NCBI GenBank assembly: GCA_016191145.1
Contig: JACPPD010000008.1
Location: forward strand, 1 to 64,000
DNA: 64,000 nt
Direction: 5' to 3'
Origin: Ignavibacteria bacterium
GTDB lineage: Bacteria; Bacteroidota; Ignavibacteria; Kapaibacteriales; Kapaibacteriaceae
The position numbers were made by a program, and so were the translations under genes. This document shows positions 10,402-18,944 of the stretch, one piece after another. Positions within the stretch are counted from its first letter, which is position 1. Every line of letters starts with the position of its first letter. The notes below the pieces were generated by a model. The model was not told the DNA's origin, searched no databases, and saw only the letters and a program-made list of their open reading frames with translations.

Positions 10402-10506
10402 CAACTTGCCCGGCAGCATATGCCTCCCGGCATCTTACCCGGCAGCATATGTCTCCCGGCAACTTACCCGGCAACTTACCCGGCAGCATATATCTCCCGG
10501 CAACTT
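10402..10506 (-). repeat. CCCGGCA-type repeat array downstream of the RAYT gene
   Basis: CCCGGCAGCATATGCCTCCCGGCATCTTACCCGGCAGCATATGTCTCCCGGCAACTTA... 12- and 17-bp spacing of CCCGGCA. Confidence 0.88.
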
Positions 10507-10524
10507 GAAAAAATGTAAACTCCT

Positions 10525-11118
10525 TTATAACAAGTGCATTTCTGCCAAATCATTTACGAACTGTAAATGTTTGATTAAAGCCACATCATCTTCATTTTGA
10601 ACAAATCGCGAATAATTATGGGACCCACCAAACAGATCATTAATTACCGTGTGTGCAGTCTGGATTTTGTTTCTTTTTCCAACACACTCTGCAAATGTTG
10701 AATAGGGCCAATCGGCCGGATCCGTTACTAGTGCAGCCTTCACCGGATTGAGGTGTATGTAACGGCATAGCTGCTTAAAGTACGCGTCATCGTGGACATG
10801 TTTGCAATGGTATCTGCCTTCGAAAATCGTTCCTGTGCGTCTATGATATTTATTTACCTTTCTTGAAAAGACTCCGCATAACATTCGCATGAAATGCGGG
10901 AGATTACCATCTTGATCTATAGATACTATCAGGTGGAAGTGATTCGGCATAAGGCAAATAGCCACCAATTTGATTTTATAGATCTGAGCATAATAAGTCG
11001 CAAGTTGTAAAAACAGGTCATATAGTGCTGGGCCTAGAAATAGTGAAAATCGCAGCGCACCTCGATTAAACACATGATAGTAGTGTCCAGTGACGAGAGA
11101 TGTTTTTCTAAAGGGCAT
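10525..11118 (-). mobile_element. REP-associated tyrosine (Y1/IS200-like) transposase, RAYT
   Basis: YYHVFNRG, CLMPNHFHLIV (HUH), RRTGTIFEGRYHCKHVHDDAYFKQLCRYIHLNPVKAALV, standard RAYT/Y1_Tnp signatures. Confidence 0.93.
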
Positions 11119-11175
11119 GGTAATGTCTCAGCTATTATGTGCGATGTGTCCCTTGCAAGGCAGCTTGTGACACCT

Positions 11176-11292
11176 TGCCGGGAGGCATATGCCTCCCGGC
11201 ATCTTACCCGGCAGCATATCTCTCCCGGCATCTTACCCGGCAGCATATCTCTCCCGGCATCTTACCCGGCAGCATATGCCTCCCGGCAACAT
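11176..11292 (-). repeat. CCCGGCA-type 29-bp tandem repeat array upstream of RAYT, starting with a perfect 26-bp palindrome
   Basis: TGCCGGGAGGCATATGCCTCCCGGCA then repeated ATCTTACCCGGCAGCATATCTCTCCCGGC units. Confidence 0.9.
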
Positions 11293-11434
11293 CACCGTGC
11301 TACATGTTATCTGCTAAATTTGAACAACCATTCAGCATCTACCCTGGTTTCGTCGAACTCTATTAAGGTCTTGCTGCCGTTCCCGTCTGTAGCACTCAAT
11401 ACATGATTCATTGTTTAACATTCACGAGGAACTG

Positions 11435-11839
11435 ATGAACCCTGTCGTTCATTTCGAAATGCCTGCAGAAGATGGAGAACGTGTTAAGGCGTTCTATGCA
11501 AAAGCGTTTGGTTGGCAAATGCAGACTATGGGACCGGAAATGGGTAATTATATTCTGGCGTCGACGACGGAAACCGACGGAGCCGGACGCCCTAAGATGC
11601 CCGGAGCTATTAATGGTGGATTTTTCCCAAAAACTGATCAGCATAACGTACCGTCGCTTGTAATATCTGTGGATGATATTAACGAAGCGATGCAAAATGT
11701 TGCACAAGCAGGCGGTACGGTTCTAGGCGGTCAAAATGGGAGCGAACCGGATGTAATACCTGGTGTTGGATTGTTTGTGTCGATTGTCGACACTGAAGGC
11801 AACCTCGTAGGCTTAATGCAGCCGGTGGGAATGCCTTAA
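11435..11839 (+). CDS. VOC/glyoxalase-family protein
   Basis: MNPVVHFEMPAEDGERVKAFYAKAFGWQMQ...VISVDDINEAMQNVAQAGGTVLGG...DTEGNLVGLMQP; ATG preceded by GAGG. Confidence 0.88.
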   Translation: MNPVVHFEMPAEDGERVKAFYAKAFGWQMQTMGPEMGNYILASTTETDGAGRPKMPGAINGGFFPKTDQHNVPSLVISVDDINEAMQNVAQAGGTVLGGQNGSEPDVIPGVGLFVSIVDTEGNLVGLMQPVGMP

Positions 11840-11920
11840 TTCATAGCGCTTGGCATAGACTTTGAGATCGATCTGTTTTGAATTCTTCTGGTACTGAATT
11901 ATCGATTTATTACTCTTCCC

Positions 11921-12103
11921 CTATGCGTTGAAGTATCGCAATATTTCGTACACAAGTACTGCCGGCCAGAATATGGCTTTGAGAATACCCAGAATGCCCA
12001 ACCAAAAGCTTGACGCCGTCATGATAAAATAGATAGCAGCTCCGATAAGCCCCATACCATAGATAGGGTTTTCTGTTGTGTTTACCTGCACAAATCGTTT
12101 CAC
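11921..12103 (-). CDS. Small (60 aa) hydrophobic hypothetical protein
   Basis: GTG start; VKRFVQVNTTENPIYGMGLIGAAIYFIMTASSFWLGILGILKAIFWPAVLVYEILRYFNA looks like a real membrane protein; the longer ORF runs over a tRNA. Confidence 0.5.
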   Translation of the reverse strand: MKRFVQVNTTENPIYGMGLIGAAIYFIMTASSFWLGILGILKAIFWPAVLVYEILRYFNA

Positions 12104-12288
12104 TGGAGAGCCCCTTATAAGATTATTAAGGCGCAAATATGTGGAATAAGCAACTAGCGGAATCCTGCGTCTACCGCTGGCGAATAGTTCGATGGAAATA
12201 CCCGATATTGTACGACTTTGGCAAGCATACTGTTCAGCCTGTTCTTCAACATTGCAGATATTTGAAGCTTGGCTGATACAATGCGTAA

Positions 12289-12372
12289 GGGCGAGTGCTG
12301 AAATTGGCAGACAGGCGGGTCTCAGAAGCCCGTGTCGGTTGCGACGTGTGGGTTCAAGTCCCACCTCGCCCA
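12289..12372 (+). tRNA. tRNA-Leu (anticodon CAG)
   Basis: GGGCGAG/CTCGCCC acceptor stem, anticodon loop CTCAGAA, long variable arm, T arm GTGGGTTCAAGTCCCAC. Confidence 0.92.
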
Positions 12373-12428
12373 CATGTTCGATGGTAGACTTTGCGTGGGA
12401 AGCCCGCATTGGACAATAACAAGTATTC

Positions 12429-13451
12429 ATGAAAGCAATCCCTGAACTGATCGCATACTGCGTGCTTCTGATGGGTGCACTCGTTTCAGGCGTTGCACAG
12501 CAGGACATTCGAACCACGGCAACATTAACAGATAGACGCTCGGCGTACGATCGGGCAATTGATATGCTGAAGCGCGGCGCCGACACAGCACAGGCAATTC
12601 ATTTACTCGAGTTGTGGATGGCCGCTGTACCATTCGACACAAATGCAGCTCGGATTCTATCAACTGCTTATGCAAGCAGGGGAATGATGGCAGAAGCCTC
12701 GATAGCCCGATCCATTCCCCCAGATGTTGTGCGTATAGATGATAGCCGAGTCGAAACACATTATACTCCGCAGGTTCGGCTCGGGACGTATAGAGTGTTA
12801 TTACCAAAAAATTATTCACCAAAAAAACGCTATCCTGCAGTCCTTCTCCTGCATGGCAATGGACAGGGACCCAACGTGATGATTGACTTTGCCAGAGCGC
12901 TGAGCATGGATTCCGTCCTGTTTATATGTCCATTTGCTCCGTATGTGAGAATGCAGGAAACTAAACAGTCGCAGCGAAACCGCTTTAGCGCCTCCGGCGA
13001 GGGCATTGATATGCCGGACTCGTTGATGAGCGAGATTGTTGACGAAAGCGCTTCGTGGTATCGAGATGCATACACTGATGCATCAACAAAATATTCCATT
13101 GCCCGAATCAAACCTATCATCGTTGGTTTCAGCCAGGGTGGTTTCTATGCCCATATTGTTGCCAGCCGATTTCCCAGCACGTTTCAGTCTGTTGTTTCTA
13201 TTGGCGCAAGTATGTTCAGTTATGGACGATTTCAGGAATATGTAAATAATCTTAACATATACGGAATCGACGCGCTGGTATTGCAAGGAACGCACGACAA
13301 CGTTGTCCCACTACAAACAGCTGAATTGATTGTTGCAACCCTGAAAAATTCTGGTGTGAATGCCGAGTTAGTAACCTTCGAAGGTGAGCACTGGCCAACA
13401 AACGAAGCGATTCAAATTATACGAATGTGGCTGCAGCGTCGACTTCGATAA
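12429..13451 (+). CDS. Secreted alpha/beta hydrolase (phospholipase/carboxylesterase-like)
   Basis: Signal peptide; PAVLLLHGNGQGP, GFSQGGFYA, GTHDNVVP, EGEHWP. Confidence 0.78.
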   Translation: MKAIPELIAYCVLLMGALVSGVAQQDIRTTATLTDRRSAYDRAIDMLKRGADTAQAIHLLELWMAAVPFDTNAARILSTAYASRGMMAEASIARSIPPDVVRIDDSRVETHYTPQVRLGTYRVLLPKNYSPKKRYPAVLLLHGNGQGPNVMIDFARALSMDSVLFICPFAPYVRMQETKQSQRNRFSASGEGIDMPDSLMSEIVDESASWYRDAYTDASTKYSIARIKPIIVGFSQGGFYAHIVASRFPSTFQSVVSIGASMFSYGRFQEYVNNLNIYGIDALVLQGTHDNVVPLQTAELIVATLKNSGVNAELVTFEGEHWPTNEAIQIIRMWLQRRLR

Positions 13452-13558
13452 GATGCCCAATGATACCTGCCATACCTCAGTTGTTAGGTCAAAAGTACAA
13501 TGACTTGTCAGTCAAACTGTGAAGCCTTTTGCAACGGCTGACGACCCGCTAACATTTT

Positions 13559-14866
13559 TTAGAAGTCAAAGAAAAAACCAAAACTAATGCGATGAGCAGG
13601 TCGAGATTTTGCGAGCGCAGGTACAACTCCTTCCGGTGAAGATATGTTGCCTTCGTAAGACGCGTTCTTATATCCTAAGTTATACTCTAATCCAAAAACC
13701 ATATTTGGAATCGGATCATACATCAGATTCGCGGTTCCATACAGCATGTTGAGGCTGATCTTCCCATCAGTAACAATATATTCTGTTCGTGGAATAGTGT
13801 AGCGGTTTACTGTGTCTGTTCTAAAGAGTGTAAAGCCCCCTACCAAATTGAAATGCCATTGCTTTGACAGATAATGCTCGTATGCTGCCCATCCACTAAT
13901 CGTGGTTGCTGATTCCATTTCACCGGATCCGGTTGGTAGTACATCGTAATTATAATTTGCAAATGATGATACGTACCTCGCGATGCCGGCACCAGCAACA
14001 ACTTGAAATTGAATCGCGCTTGGAAGAACATCACTTGTTCTAATTAATCCTGAGAATGTTGCTCCGTATCCGGGTACACTTTTTTCAACGGTGTCGGCTT
14101 TGTAGGAAAGGTTGCGGAAAACTGCTGTAACCCTAAGGTGTCCGAAAGGTGCAGTGAGCTTATATGCTGCGATGACGTCAGGCAGTTTCTGTAGTGACCA
14201 ATTGAACACTGGAGTAAAGTCAGTACTTGCATAATTACCCGATTTGGGCGCTCCAAGTCCAATATCTACTCTATCATCACCAGCGACAGGGAAGTAAAAG
14301 ATTAGCTCGGTTGTACGATTCCAAACCCCTGGCGTCGGAGATTCCCAGTCGAGGGTATTGGGCCAAATGTCCTTGTCGCCAAAGAAACTCCAGTCCTGTC
14401 CAAAGTGAATGAATTCAAAATCAACCCATGCATGGCGAAGACGCAAGGCATAATACCCGAAATCACCTTCTAAATACCCAATCAGGGTACCCAAAGTAGT
14501 TTCGCTCTGCCCCCTCAAGCGTATCTGGGTTTGCCTCATAGTCATACTAAACCGATTCGCGTTGTTGGTGCCCCAAACATCAATCAGATCAACTGGAAAG
14601 GACTCCAAGCCTTGCAGACCTCCGCTAATGTCATAGAACCCGCTTAGTTTTACTTTGGAGAGAAGGAAATAGTCAAACTTAGGTTTCCCATTTACGGAAT
14701 CAGAAGAGACAATTCTTAAATGAGGAGGAGAAACAAACGTCACCTCGTTGCCAAAAGTTTTTCCTGTTGTTTGGGCAAACGAATCAGTCTGTATCAGCCC
14801 AACACACATCAATACAAGGCAGAATTGAATCAGATTGTATTTCATAAAATCAAATATATTCAACAC
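13559..14866 (-). CDS. Outer-membrane porin-like protein
   Basis: Signal peptide; FIHFGQDWSFFGDKDIWPNTLDWESPTPGVWNRTTE; C-terminal RISFGFFFDF beta-barrel end. Confidence 0.65.
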   Translation of the reverse strand: MLNIFDFMKYNLIQFCLVLMCVGLIQTDSFAQTTGKTFGNEVTFVSPPHLRIVSSDSVNGKPKFDYFLLSKVKLSGFYDISGGLQGLESFPVDLIDVWGTNNANRFSMTMRQTQIRLRGQSETTLGTLIGYLEGDFGYYALRLRHAWVDFEFIHFGQDWSFFGDKDIWPNTLDWESPTPGVWNRTTELIFYFPVAGDDRVDIGLGAPKSGNYASTDFTPVFNWSLQKLPDVIAAYKLTAPFGHLRVTAVFRNLSYKADTVEKSVPGYGATFSGLIRTSDVLPSAIQFQVVAGAGIARYVSSFANYNYDVLPTGSGEMESATTISGWAAYEHYLSKQWHFNLVGGFTLFRTDTVNRYTIPRTEYIVTDGKISLNMLYGTANLMYDPIPNMVFGLEYNLGYKNASYEGNISSPEGVVPALAKSRPAHRISFGFFFDF

Positions 14867-15342
14867 ATCTTTTTATCACAATGGTATTTGTCAGTCGATT
14901 ACTGAACAGAATATTTGGGTAGCCTTGTTTGCCAGACACTTTGCATAGTCAATTGCTGTTGATGCATGTAAGCTGGTTCGATCTGAACTGACGTCATGTA
15001 ATCGAGTGTTCAGCGTCGAAGGACGCGATTTCCTCCATGGCTACTGAGGTTGCTGCTTTACCTGTCTCAACCATGGGCAAGGCATGTCTCTTGAATTTTT
15101 TATCAAAGATTCGACGTGCCATTTTCATCCTGTTCCCACTTCAATGATGTTGATTTTCTGACATGCAAGGGTGCCGATTTTTTCAGTGTCTTCGCCATGT
15201 TAAGGGTCCATACTACTTGTTGTGCATTGAAACTTTCTAGCTCTTTCATTGTTGTTGTTCGCTGAGCGGCGTTATTTGCCCAGTACCTTAAAAACGTTAC
15301 TGCGCCACTGCAATAACATTTTAAACTTTCATCTCCCTGGGT

Positions 15343-17004
15343 ATGGTACGCATTAGTCTTGTTCTTATGGCCTTGCTGTTTCATGGAACAGTGCTAATGT
15401 CGCAACAGATTACGGTTGGATTGATTACCACGGATAGTTTGGCGTACGATGGATATACACTGTTAGCGCCCATACAGAATGCGAATACATACCTCATCGA
15501 TAAATGCGGGTATCTGGTTCATCAATGGACGAGTAATATTCCGCTTGGCTTTAATGCACGACTCCTTCGGAACGGTAATCTCCTAAGAGCGACGAGACTT
15601 AACAAATCCAACGTACTAAATGGAGCGGGAGGCGGAATTGAGATTTGGAGTTGGGACAACGAGTTGCTTTGGTCTTTTGAAATTTCTGATAGTGTTCAAA
15701 TTTCGCATCATGATGCAGAGGTGATGCCAAATGGCAATCTGCTCGTTATGATTGCAGTGGAGATCAGAAAGAAAAATGTCTTTGAAGCAGGGAGGGATTC
15801 TTCAACATTACTCAACGATATGTGGGTAGACAAAATCGTCGAAATCAAACCAATTGGCACTGATAGCGCAGAAATAATCTGGGAATGGAATACGTGGGAT
15901 CATCTCGTTCAGGATAGAAATCCCCAGGCGGCCAATTATGGAGTTATCTCAGAGCACTCGGAACGAGTTGACATTAACTATTATTCAACAATCAACCGTA
16001 ACCTCTTCCGAGATTTTACACATTTCAATTCGATCGACTATAATCCAGAGCTCGACCAGATACTAATATCCGCACGGAACTTCGATGAAATCTGGATCAT
16101 TGATCACAGTACGTCAACCATCGAAGCAAAAGGTTCTGTTGGAGGGAGGTATAACAAAGGCGGTGACCTGTTGTACCGATGGGGGAATCCTCTGGCATAC
16201 AAAATGGGCTTGGATCAAGACAGAGTATTCTATGCACAACACGATGCATACTGGATAGAAGAGCCACTGCCTGATGTAGGAAAAGTTGCTTTATTTAATA
16301 ATGGTGCAGGTCGTGTGTCTGAGAATTTTTCTTCCGTAGATGTTATTGAGCCGCCAATTGACGAGGCCGGTAATTATGTACGCTCTCGTGACTCTGCCTT
16401 CGGTCCTGCTCAACTTTCATTGCGCATCACAGCTAAGCAGCCATCTGACATATACAGTGGAATCTTCGCAGGCTCTCAATTCTTAAATAATGGAAATGTT
16501 TTAGTAGCCGAGGGTGTGTCTGGTGAAATCCAGGAGCTTGACCGCGAAGGAAATGTTCATTGGAAGTATGTTTCTCCCGTTGGCAAGAATGGACCAGTTG
16601 CTCAAGGGAGTCTGCCTGGCGACAATTCTATCTTTAGAGCAAATCACTATTCATACGAATATGAAGCGTTTCAGGGAAAGCATTTATTTTCTTCGAATGT
16701 TCCCATAGAATTAAATCCGATCAGTTACAACTGCACGTCAAAGCCGATTCCAACCTCGACGTCAGAAGCTCTGCAAGACTTGCAATCGATACAGGCAGGA
16801 CCAAATCCATTTACCGATATGCTTATTATCAGATCCGCTGTCCAATGTGAATATGCGTTGTACAATGTTTCAGGCGTACTTGTTATGAAGGGGGCGATAG
16901 AAACGCCAGTCTATTATGTTGATACCAGACCTCTTACACACGGAGTATATATCCTTCGGACATCGGCGGGTACACACGTCGAGACGGGGTTATATTTGAA
17001 ATGA
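15343..17004 (+). CDS. Arylsulfotransferase (ASST)-like secreted protein with T9SS type A C-terminal sorting domain
   Basis: GGIEIWSWDNELLWSFEISDSVQISHHDAEVMPNGNLLVM repeat-type propeller; C-term AGPNPFTDMLIIRS...LYNVSGVLVMKG...GVYILRTSAG. Confidence 0.8.
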   Translation: MVRISLVLMALLFHGTVLMSQQITVGLITTDSLAYDGYTLLAPIQNANTYLIDKCGYLVHQWTSNIPLGFNARLLRNGNLLRATRLNKSNVLNGAGGGIEIWSWDNELLWSFEISDSVQISHHDAEVMPNGNLLVMIAVEIRKKNVFEAGRDSSTLLNDMWVDKIVEIKPIGTDSAEIIWEWNTWDHLVQDRNPQAANYGVISEHSERVDINYYSTINRNLFRDFTHFNSIDYNPELDQILISARNFDEIWIIDHSTSTIEAKGSVGGRYNKGGDLLYRWGNPLAYKMGLDQDRVFYAQHDAYWIEEPLPDVGKVALFNNGAGRVSENFSSVDVIEPPIDEAGNYVRSRDSAFGPAQLSLRITAKQPSDIYSGIFAGSQFLNNGNVLVAEGVSGEIQELDREGNVHWKYVSPVGKNGPVAQGSLPGDNSIFRANHYSYEYEAFQGKHLFSSNVPIELNPISYNCTSKPIPTSTSEALQDLQSIQAGPNPFTDMLIIRSAVQCEYALYNVSGVLVMKGAIETPVYYVDTRPLTHGVYILRTSAGTHVETGLYLK

Positions 17005-17042
17005 TCTGAATTACCATCAACCGATCGTCGAATTATTCAGCC

Positions 17043-18332
17043 ATGAGCCTCTCGCTAACGCCGACATCAACGCTCGACAGAGTTGAGCGTATTCGCCAAA
17101 CAAAAATTCTACGTGAGATTCAGGATAAGGACACCGTAGCAATGTTCGAGGACCCACTCGAAAATGATATGGTGCTTAACATGGGCCCACAACATCCGGC
17201 TACTCACGGAGTGCTGCGCGTTTTGCTCCGGTTAGACGGCGAGTCTGTTGTTAAGTGCGTGCCCGAGCTGGGATACTTGCATCGTGGGTATGAAAAGCTC
17301 GCAGAAAATTGCACATACTATGAATTTATTCCGCATACCGACAGACTCGACTACATCTCGCCTATGGCAAACAATGTGGCAGTCTGCATGGCTATCGAAA
17401 AAGCAGCACTGATTGCAGTGCCAGAGCGTGCTGTGTGGATTCGCATGTTGGTTACAGAAATGGCTCGTATTTCATCGCATCTTCTCGCAGTGGGTTCAAC
17501 TGCAATGGACGTAGGTGCCATGACAGTTTTTCTGTGGACATTTACAGAACGAGAAAAGCAGTACGATTTGTTTGAACGTATCTGCGGTGCGCGGTTCACT
17601 ACAAGCTATGCACGCATCGGCGGCGTTGCCAACGATATTGCCGACGACGTGCTGCGCGATATTCGTTCCTGGCTTAATCAATTGCCAGAAAGAATGCGTG
17701 AGGTAGAGAATCTCGTCAACCGTAATAGAATTTTCGTCGATCGTATGGCTGGTGTGGGTTACATGCCCCCTGACAAAGCAATCTCGCTGGGTTTGTCTGG
17801 TCCAACGTTAAGGGGCTCTGGAATCGCCAGAGATCTGCGTCGAGACCAGCCCTACATGTACTACAACCAGGTTGATTTCGACGTTATCACACGCAGCGAT
17901 GGCGACTGTTATTCTCGGTATATGGTTCGCAATACAGAGATATGGGAATCGATGAAAATCTGTCATCAATGCCTCGATAAACTCAACCTCATGCCCAGGT
18001 CGGAAACCGTTGCCAATAATCCCCACAGTGTATTGCCGAGAAAGAATATCATCTATACCGGGATGGAAGAATTGATCAACGATTTTATGATTGTAAATTT
18101 TGGTACTATACCGCCAAAAGGGGAGACGTACACTGCAGTGGAAAATCCGAAAGGCGAGCTTGGATTCTTTATTGTTAGCGACGGAACCGGACAGCCATGG
18201 AAGATGAAGATTCGCTCGCCATCATCGGCGAATCTGCAGGCACTGAAGTTTATGGCTGAGGGCGGCATGGTCTCCGACGTTGTTGCAATCATCGGAAGTA
18301 TCGATCCCGTAATGGGCGAAGCCGATAAATGA
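17043..18332 (+). CDS. nuoD: NADH-quinone oxidoreductase subunit D
   Basis: LNMGPQHPATHGVLRVLLRLDGE, RLDYISPMANN, terminal IIGSIDPVMGEADK. Confidence 0.96.
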   Translation: MSLSLTPTSTLDRVERIRQTKILREIQDKDTVAMFEDPLENDMVLNMGPQHPATHGVLRVLLRLDGESVVKCVPELGYLHRGYEKLAENCTYYEFIPHTDRLDYISPMANNVAVCMAIEKAALIAVPERAVWIRMLVTEMARISSHLLAVGSTAMDVGAMTVFLWTFTEREKQYDLFERICGARFTTSYARIGGVANDIADDVLRDIRSWLNQLPERMREVENLVNRNRIFVDRMAGVGYMPPDKAISLGLSGPTLRGSGIARDLRRDQPYMYYNQVDFDVITRSDGDCYSRYMVRNTEIWESMKICHQCLDKLNLMPRSETVANNPHSVLPRKNIIYTGMEELINDFMIVNFGTIPPKGETYTAVENPKGELGFFIVSDGTGQPWKMKIRSPSSANLQALKFMAEGGMVSDVVAIIGSIDPVMGEADK

Positions 18333-18335
18333 CGG

Positions 18336-18917
18336 ATGACAGAGGACAGAACTAAGAAGCTTGAACTTGTTCTTAGGCGACGGCAGAAGTCGCTGACAGT
18401 GGTGTTCGAGAACGTGCACGATCCGCACAATGTGAGTGCAGTTATCCGCTCGTGTGATGCAGTTGGTGTTCTGGAAGTTCATGGCATTTACTACGGTCGA
18501 ACTGAATTTCCGTCATTAGGCGAGAAAAGTTCAGGAAGTGCTCGCAAATGGATTGGTGTAAATCTTTATAATAGTGTTGATGAATGCTACGGAGTCTTAC
18601 GAAGCCGTGGCTTTCGCATTTACACCACACACATGTCCGAAAAGTCACTTTCGCTTTACGATCTTGATCTGTCCCTTCCAACAGCGCTCGTATTTGGCAA
18701 TGAGCATGATGGAGTGAGCCTGGAAGCCTGCAATAAGGCTGATGCGAATTTTGTTGTGCCTCAGGTTGGAGTTGTTCAGTCGCTGAATATCAGCGTTGCC
18801 TGCGCCGTTTCGTTATATGAAGCATTCCGACAGCGAATGCAAAAAGGCATGTACGATGCCTCTTCGCTTACAGATCAAGAATTCAGGGAGTTGCGGGATT
18901 CCTGGGTAATCAAATAG
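18336..18917 (+). CDS. trmH: TrmH/SpoU-family RNA 2'-O-methyltransferase
   Basis: VFENVHDPHNVSAVIRSCDAVGV, FGNEHDGVS, QSLNISVACAVSLYEA. Confidence 0.88.
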   Translation: MTEDRTKKLELVLRRRQKSLTVVFENVHDPHNVSAVIRSCDAVGVLEVHGIYYGRTEFPSLGEKSSGSARKWIGVNLYNSVDECYGVLRSRGFRIYTTHMSEKSLSLYDLDLSLPTALVFGNEHDGVSLEACNKADANFVVPQVGVVQSLNISVACAVSLYEAFRQRMQKGMYDASSLTDQEFRELRDSWVIK

Positions 18918-18944
18918 ACTTCTGTACGATTAAGCTAACATTCG

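Noticed and set aside
11921-12586. 221-aa minus-strand ORF
   Set aside because: Runs through the tRNA-Leu and the start of the hydrolase gene; only the first 60-aa-coding part near 11921-12103 looks protein-like.
15103-15384. 93-aa minus-strand ORF
   Set aside because: Overlaps the signal-peptide region of the ASST-like gene and has no recognisable similarity.
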